From Nitrospinota bacterium (lineage in GTDB: Bacteria > UBA8248 > JACPRG01): DNA of 12,257 bases. This document shows, in pieces, positions 7,567-12,257 of this stretch (positions are counted from its first letter, which is position 1; each line of letters opens with the position of its first letter). The translations under genes were made by a program, and so were the position numbers. The stretch covers positions 1 through 12,257 of the forward strand of contig JASLXW010000065.1 of the NCBI GenBank assembly GCA_030740135.1, written 5' to 3'. The notes below the pieces were generated by a model that was given only the letters and a program-made list of their open reading frames with translations, had not been told where the DNA came from and searched no databases.

Positions 7567-8550
7567 TTGAGGGCCCGACGGAGGCGCGGGCGGGAACCCC
7601 GCGGTTCCGCGGGTTTCCGGAAAGGGAGGGGGCGGTTAGCGGATCGCGAGAAGCGGGCGGCCTGGATTGCGCTCAACTTGGCGATGGGCTTCGGGTCCAC
7701 CCAGATTAGACGCCTCTCGGACGCCTTCGGGGATCCGCGCGAAGTCCTGCGGGCAGACGCCGAAACGTTGCAGCGGCGCGGCGGGCTTTCCCCCAAATCC
7801 GCCGCCCGGCTGGCCTCTTTTTCCTGGGAGGCCGCCGTGGAGGCTGAATTACAGCGCGCCGACGGGCTCGGGGTCCGCATCCGGACAGTGGAGGATGAAG
7901 GGGAGTACCCCGTCCAGCTCCGGGAGATTTACGATCCGCCCCCGGTCCTCTACGTGTTAGGCCGGCTGCCCGCCGAGGAGGGATGTCCAGTCGCCGTCGT
8001 CGGCACGCGGCGACCCACGGGCTATGGGCGTCGGATGGCCAGGACCTTGGGCCGCGATCTCGCGCAAAGGGGTTGCATCGTTGTCAGCGGAATGGCCCGA
8101 GGCATCGACATCGCGGCTCACGAGGGGGCCTTGGAGGGCGGCGGGCGGACGGTGGCCGTGGCCGGATGCGGTCTCACCCGCGTTTATCCGCCCGAGGCGG
8201 CGGCGTTGCAGGACACCATTATCGAAAAGGGGGCGGTCATCAGCGAACGCCCCCTGGAGGACCCGCCGCTGCCCCGACACTTTCCGCAACGCAACCGCAT
8301 CATCAGCGGCTTGAGTTCGGGAACGGTCGTGATCGAGGCCGCCGAGCGGGGGGGCGGGGACGACGCGGAGCCTTTTCTGGCGGGCGACGAGGCGAAAATC
8401 TTCGGTCTGGTCTCTGAAGACGACAAACAGATCGAGCAGTTGATCACGGAGAGCCGCCTGAGCCCGGCGGACGTTTCCGGGGCGCTGATGGCCCTTGAGC
8501 TCAAGGGGCTGATTCGACAGTACCCGGGGAAGGTATTCGCGAGGGCCTGA
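7567..8550 (+). CDS. dprA: DprA/Smf family protein with an internal deletion, possibly non-functional
   Basis: DprA normally binds incoming single-stranded DNA and loads RecA during transformation. Counting from TTG 7567, the N-terminal helical domain (about 30-95) and the first part of the Rossmann fold are clear: VVGTRRPTGYGRRMA (144-158), VSGMARGIDIAAHEGAL (173-189), FPQRNRIISGLSSG (239-252). The C-terminal winged helix is also clear (about 272-327, LIRQYPGKVFARA at the end). Between EAAERGGG (257-264) and DDAEPF (265-270), however, the family's SGSLITA, EQGREVFAVPG and the following IKEGAKLV-type segment are absent, about 50-60 residues in all. The start is unclear: the GGAGG at 7625-7629 points to TTA 7636, which is not a start codon, and residues 1-23 from the TTG are an arginine-rich run. 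ATG 7684 would cut into the first domain. No premature stop is present. Alternatives are decay, a reduced variant, or an assembly error. Confidence 0.85.
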   Translation: MRARRRRGREPRGSAGFRKGRGRLADREKRAAWIALNLAMGFGSTQIRRLSDAFGDPREVLRADAETLQRRGGLSPKSAARLASFSWEAAVEAELQRADGLGVRIRTVEDEGEYPVQLREIYDPPPVLYVLGRLPAEEGCPVAVVGTRRPTGYGRRMARTLGRDLAQRGCIVVSGMARGIDIAAHEGALEGGGRTVAVAGCGLTRVYPPEAAALQDTIIEKGAVISERPLEDPPLPRHFPQRNRIISGLSSGTVVIEAAERGGGDDAEPFLAGDEAKIFGLVSEDDKQIEQLITESRLSPADVSGALMALELKGLIRQYPGKVFARA

Positions 8551-8589
8551 ACCGGGCCCCATTGACGCCGACCGGGAGAGCCGATTCCG

Positions 8590-9063
8590 ATGCGTGAGCG
8601 AATGTTTCACATGGTGAACCTGATCATCGAGCATCTCCTCAAGGACAGCACGCTCTCATTATACGAGCCGGAGATGACCGACATGCTGCGTTCTCATGGC
8701 TTCGACGCCGATGAGATTTCCGAGGCGTTCCATTGGCTTCATCATTTCGGGGCCTGGGGCGAAAGCGGGTTCGGGGGACGGGAGGGAACCGGCGCGGCGT
8801 TCCGGGTGTTCAGCGACGAAGAGCGTCTGGCCTTTACGGCCGAAGCCGGCGGATATCTCCTTCAGCTCCATCAGATGGGGTTGATCGACGATTCCATGCG
8901 CGAGGAAATCATCCAAAGGGCCCTCAGCCTGGTGGAGGGCGAGATCACCCGTGACGACGTTCGGGCCATGGCGTTGCTCGTGGCCTTTCACCGCTCGCAG
9001 AAGCACTGGCAGACCGATCTCATCCGGTTTCTCAACTCCGAAAACAGGAGCTTTTTGAACTGA
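8590..9063 (+). CDS. smg: Smg family protein (DUF494), function unknown
   Basis: The 157-residue product matches the Smg/DUF494 family, named for its position next to smf (dprA) in E. coli and of unknown function. Family-like features are the N-terminal MFHMVNLIIEHLL, an acidic helical middle with ADEISEAFHWLHHF (about 40-53), FRVFSDEERLAF (about 72-83), and a helical C-terminal half ending in the RFLNSENRSFLN tail. It has no signal peptide, membrane segment or obvious catalytic motif and looks like an all-helical cytoplasmic protein. ATG 8590 lies 11 bases after GGGAG (8574-8578). ATG 8602 (MFHMV) would align better with the E. coli start and cannot be excluded. It lies 39 bases after dprA and only two bases before topA, so it is certainly cotranscribed with topA. 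Confidence 0.93.
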   Translation: MRERMFHMVNLIIEHLLKDSTLSLYEPEMTDMLRSHGFDADEISEAFHWLHHFGAWGESGFGGREGTGAAFRVFSDEERLAFTAEAGGYLLQLHQMGLIDDSMREEIIQRALSLVEGEITRDDVRAMALLVAFHRSQKHWQTDLIRFLNSENRSFLN

Positions 9064-9065
9064 CC

Positions 9066-11345
9066 ATGGCAGACTCCCTACTCATCGTCGAGTCTCCCGC
9101 CAAGGCCGCCACCCTCAAGAAATTTCTGGACAAGGGATTCCGCGTGGCCGCCTCGGTGGGGCATTTGAGAGATCTCCCCCCCAAGAAGCTGGGCGTGGAC
9201 GTCGAGAACGGCTTCACCCCCCAATACGAAGTCATCGAGGGCAAGAGCAAGGTCCTGGCCCAGCTCAAGGCGGCCGCCGCCAAAAGCAACGCCATCTACC
9301 TGGCGCCGGACCCCGACCGGGAAGGCGAGGCCATCGCTTGGCATATCCAGCAGGAGATCGAGCTCGTCACCAGCGCCAAGATCTACCGGATCACCTTCAA
9401 CGAGATCACCAAACAGGCCGTGACCCGGGCGGTCGCGCAGCCCGGGGAGATCGACCGGAACAAGGTCGAGGCCCAGCAGGCCCGCCGGGTCCTGGATCGG
9501 CTGGTGGGCTATAAGCTGAGTCCGCTCTTGGGCAGACGCCTTCGAAACTGGGGGCTGAGCGCCGGGCGCGTCCAATCGGTCGCCCTGCGCATCATCTGCG
9601 ACCGCGAAGACGAGATTGAAAAGTTCGTTCCGGTGGAATACTGGACCCTCACCGCTCGGATGGCGGTCGACGCCCCCCCGGCGTTCGAGGCGGCCCTGCA
9701 CCGGATCGACGGGAAAAAGGCGGAAATCCCGAACGAGGCCCGGGCCCAGGAGATCCTGGCCGACCTGGAGGGAGCGGAATATCGGGTCGCCAAGGTCGAG
9801 CGAAAAAAGCGCCGCCGCAGGCCCTTTCCCCCTTTTATCACCTCCACCCTCCAGCAGGACGCCTCCCGGCGTCTGCGTTTCACCGCCCGGAAGACCATGG
9901 CCGTCGCCCAGCAGCTCTATGAGGGAATGGACCTGGGGGAGGAGGGTCCGGTTGGGCTGATCACTTACATGCGGACCGATTCCACGCGCATCGCCGGGGA
10001 GGCGCTGACCGAGGCGCGCGGCTTCATCGCCAACGAGTTCGGCCCGGACTATCTGCCCGACAAGGCCCAGGTCTACGCGTCGAAGAAGGGCGCGCAGGAC
10101 GCCCATGAGGCCGTCCGCCCGACCTCGGCGTCGCGTGCGCCGGCCACGCTGGAAGGCCGATTAAGCAAAGACCAGCTTGCGCTCTACCGTCTTATCTGGA
10201 ACCGGTTCTTGGCCTCGCAGATGAATCCCGCGGTTTACGACCAGACGGCGGTGGACATCCAGGCGGGAACCTACCAATTTCGCGCGACCGGCTCTGTTCT
10301 CCTTTTCCCCGGATTCACCCGGGTGTACGAGGAGCAAACCGACGAGGCCGTGAAGGAGGAGGATCGCCCGCTGCCGCCCCTCCAGGAGGACGAGGGCGTG
10401 CGCTGCGAGGCCCTTGTCCCCAAGCAGCACTTCACGCAACCCCCGCCCCGGTTCAGCGAAGCCAGCCTCGTCCGCGTCCTGGAAGAAAAAGGGATCGGGC
10501 GGCCGAGCACGTACGCCTCCATCATCGGCACATTGACCGACCGGGATTACGTCCGCCTAGAGAAAAGGCAGATGCATCCGACCGAGCTGGGGCGGATGGT
10601 CTCGGACCTTTTGGTGAAGAACTTCTCCGACCTGATGGACGTGGGGTTCACCGCCGAAATGGAGACCCGTCTGGATTCTATCGAAGACGGAAAGGAGAAC
10701 TGGACCCAAGCCCTGAAGGAATTCTACGCCCCATTTGAAAAGGATCTGAGCCGGGCCGAAAAAACCCTGAACGAACCCGAGCCCATCGGCCGCAAGTGTC
10801 CCGACTGCGGCGGCGAGCTCGCGAAAAGACCCAGCCGGTACGGGATGTTCATCGGGTGCTCCAACTATCCGGACTGCAAATACACCGAGTCCACGAAGAA
10901 CCGCGAGGCCGCGCCCGTCATCGAAACGGATCAGGCGTGCGAGAAATGCGGCAAGCCCATGGTCATCAAGAACGGACGATTCGGGGCGTTTCTGTCCTGT
11001 TCGGCCTATCCCGGCTGCAAGAACGCCAAGCCCATCCCCACCGGGGTCTCCTGCCCCAAGTGCGGCGGAGACATCGTCTCCCGGCGCTCCAAGAAGGGCC
11101 GAAGCTTTTACGGCTGCGCCAAATATCCGGACTGCGATTTCGTGACCTGGTCCCGCCCCTACCCGAAGGCCTGTCCGGTCTGCGAATCGCCTTATTTGGT
11201 CGTCCAGCGGCGGGAGCTTCGCTGCCCCGACAAGGCGTGCGAGCACACCGAATCGCTCCCCGAGAATTGGGAAATGGTGGGGGTGACACCCGCCCGCCCG
11301 GTCCACGCCGGCGGGGAGGAGACCGCCCTGGAAGGAGGGACGTGA
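9066..11345 (+). CDS. topA: DNA topoisomerase I (type IA)
   Basis: TopA relaxes negative supercoils by transient single-strand cleavage. The 759-residue protein starts directly with the Toprim domain: IVESPAKA with the catalytic glutamate E9, and PDPDREGE with D82, D84 and E86. The type IA core follows with the nucleophile Y301 in LITYMRTDSTR, and the late-core signature GIGRPSTYASII. The C-terminus has four zinc ribbons with cysteines at 578/581/598/604, 625/628/645/651, 663/666/684/690 and a divergent fourth at 703/706/720/725, then a 34-residue tail. The ATG lies two bases after the smg stop. AGGAG (9046-9050) is 15 bases away, so translation may rely on coupling to smg. The stop overlaps the trmFO GTG as GTGA. 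Confidence 0.98.
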   Translation: MADSLLIVESPAKAATLKKFLDKGFRVAASVGHLRDLPPKKLGVDVENGFTPQYEVIEGKSKVLAQLKAAAAKSNAIYLAPDPDREGEAIAWHIQQEIELVTSAKIYRITFNEITKQAVTRAVAQPGEIDRNKVEAQQARRVLDRLVGYKLSPLLGRRLRNWGLSAGRVQSVALRIICDREDEIEKFVPVEYWTLTARMAVDAPPAFEAALHRIDGKKAEIPNEARAQEILADLEGAEYRVAKVERKKRRRRPFPPFITSTLQQDASRRLRFTARKTMAVAQQLYEGMDLGEEGPVGLITYMRTDSTRIAGEALTEARGFIANEFGPDYLPDKAQVYASKKGAQDAHEAVRPTSASRAPATLEGRLSKDQLALYRLIWNRFLASQMNPAVYDQTAVDIQAGTYQFRATGSVLLFPGFTRVYEEQTDEAVKEEDRPLPPLQEDEGVRCEALVPKQHFTQPPPRFSEASLVRVLEEKGIGRPSTYASIIGTLTDRDYVRLEKRQMHPTELGRMVSDLLVKNFSDLMDVGFTAEMETRLDSIEDGKENWTQALKEFYAPFEKDLSRAEKTLNEPEPIGRKCPDCGGELAKRPSRYGMFIGCSNYPDCKYTESTKNREAAPVIETDQACEKCGKPMVIKNGRFGAFLSCSAYPGCKNAKPIPTGVSCPKCGGDIVSRRSKKGRSFYGCAKYPDCDFVTWSRPYPKACPVCESPYLVVQRRELRCPDKACEHTESLPENWEMVGVTPARPVHAGGEETALEGGT

Positions 11346-11358
11346 CCGCTTCGGTCAC
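11342..11358 (+). promoter_or_regulatory. Hairpin enclosing the trmFO start codon
   Basis: GTGACCG (11342-11348) and CGGTCAC (11352-11358) form a perfect 7-bp stem with the triloop CTT. The 5' arm contains both the GTG start of trmFO and the TGA stop of topA (11343-11345). The Shine-Dalgarno tract AAGGAGGG (11332-11339) lies just outside the stem and stays accessible. A ribosome finishing topA would have to melt the stem, which would couple trmFO translation to that of topA. The pairing is read directly from the sequence; its role is inference. Confidence 0.45.
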
Positions 11359-12257
11359 CATCGTCGGAGGGGGCTTCGCCGGAGTGGAAGCCGCCTGGCA
11401 GGTGGCGGAGCGGGGGGTCGCCGTCACCCTGTACGAGATGCGCCCGGTCCGGAACACTCCGGCCCACAAGACCCCCGACCTCGCCGAGCTCGTTTGCAGC
11501 AACTCCTTCAAAGCCGACTCCCTCGCCACCGCTTCGGGCCTTTTGAAGGCCGAGCTCCGCGCCCTTGACTCGCTGATCCTTCAGGCGGCCGATGCGACGC
11601 GGGTCCCCGCGGGCCAGGCGTTGGCGGTCGACCGGGAGGAATTCGCCCGCGAAGTGACCCGGCGCATCGACGGGCATCCCCGCATCTCCGTCTTGCGGGA
11701 GGAAGTCCGGACCATTCCGGACGGAGACCCCGTCATTCTCGCGACGGGCCCCCTCACGTCGCCGGACCTGGCCGAGGCGCTGGGCCGGCTCGCCCGCCGC
11801 GAACACCTCTACTTCTACGACGCCGTCTCGCCCATCGTGGACGGAGAATCCATCGATTATGACGTGGCTTTTTTCGCCTCCCGGTACGGAAAGGGCGGGG
11901 ACGACGGCTATTTGAACATCGGCCTCTCCCAAGAGGCGTACCGCGCGTTTCACCGGAACCTCCTGGACGCCGAGAAGGTTCCCCTCCACGCCTTCGAGGC
12001 CCAAAGGTATTTCGAGGGCTGCCTGCCCATCGAGGTGCTGGCGGAGCGCGGCGAGGAGACCCTGGCGCACGGCCCGATGAGGCCCGTCGGCCTGAGCGAC
12101 CCGAAGCGCGAGGGCGCCTACCACGCCGTTTTGCAGCTCCGCCGGGAAAACACGGCCGGCTCGGCTTACAACCTAGTCGGGTTCCAGACCAAGATGACCT
12201 ATCCTGAGCAGAAGCGGGTGTTCCGCTCGCTTCCGGGAATGGGGGAAGCCGTCTTCT
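11342..12257 (+). CDS. trmFO: Methylenetetrahydrofolate-dependent tRNA (uracil-54-C5)-methyltransferase TrmFO, partial
   Basis: TrmFO makes ribothymidine at position 54 of tRNA using methylenetetrahydrofolate and FAD, in place of the SAM-dependent TrmA. The frame is open from GTG 11342 to the right edge, giving 305 codons of an expected total of about 430-450; the C-terminal part lies outside. The FAD-binding glycine motif VTIVGGGFAGVEAA (5-18) and YEMRP (31-35) are present. The conserved cysteines are C52 in LVCSNSFKADSL and C227 in FEGCLPIE, which correspond to the functional pair (C53 and C226) in the Bacillus enzyme. GTG is chosen because it follows AAGGAGGG closely and gives the normal N-terminus. 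It overlaps topA by four bases, and the topA-trmFO order is common in Firmicutes and several Gram-negative phyla. Confidence 0.96.
   Translation, partial: MTASVTIVGGGFAGVEAAWQVAERGVAVTLYEMRPVRNTPAHKTPDLAELVCSNSFKADSLATASGLLKAELRALDSLILQAADATRVPAGQALAVDREEFAREVTRRIDGHPRISVLREEVRTIPDGDPVILATGPLTSPDLAEALGRLARREHLYFYDAVSPIVDGESIDYDVAFFASRYGKGGDDGYLNIGLSQEAYRAFHRNLLDAEKVPLHAFEAQRYFEGCLPIEVLAERGEETLAHGPMRPVGLSDPKREGAYHAVLQLRRENTAGSAYNLVGFQTKMTYPEQKRVFRSLPGMGEAVF

Overview
The window is an ordinary-looking stretch of a GC-rich bacterial chromosome. It holds ten recognisable protein genes, all on the + strand and nearly touching, in two functional blocks. I see no mobile element, CRISPR array, tRNA, rRNA or defence island. 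The presence of MreBCD, PBP2 and RodA implies a walled, rod-shaped cell. Smg (DUF494), an RNase G of the proteobacterial type and TrmFO together fit a Gram-negative lineage such as the former Deltaproteobacteria, Nitrospirota or a neighbouring phylum better than Gammaproteobacteria, which lack TrmFO. This placement is inference from gene content and protein style, not from a search.

Layout. Positions 1-231 are a comparatively AT-rich upstream region (108 of 231 bases G or C, counted by hand, against clearly higher GC in the genes). It carries a candidate promoter and a possible 20-codon leader ORF. Block 1 (232-5651) is the elongasome: mreB, mreC, mreD, mrdA (PBP2) and rodA. The last four are joined by ATGA or TGATG stop/start overlaps, so they look translationally coupled. 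Positions 5652-5940 form a non-coding gap with a possible weak terminator, a TTGACA-type promoter and a 14-bp palindrome. They lead into rng (RNase G), which sits beside mreBCD in E. coli as well.

Block 2 starts at the best promoter in the window (7488-7516, TTGACA, 17-bp spacer, TATATA). It runs dprA, smg, topA, trmFO, and trmFO leaves the window at the right edge. The order dprA-smg-topA resembles E. coli dprA-smg-yrdD, where yrdD encodes a TopA-like zinc-ribbon protein. The order dprA-topA-trmFO resembles that of Bacillus.

The most notable anomaly is dprA. The reading frame is open and both ends of the protein are recognisable, but the second part of the Rossmann fold (about 50-60 residues) is missing between residues about 261 and 266. 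The place where its ribosome-binding site points also carries TTA instead of a start codon. It is either decaying, a reduced variant, or an assembly fault. Other points worth checking are the long rng leader, a 7-bp hairpin that buries the trmFO start codon, and the leader ORF before mreB. I found no convincing new multi-gene system.
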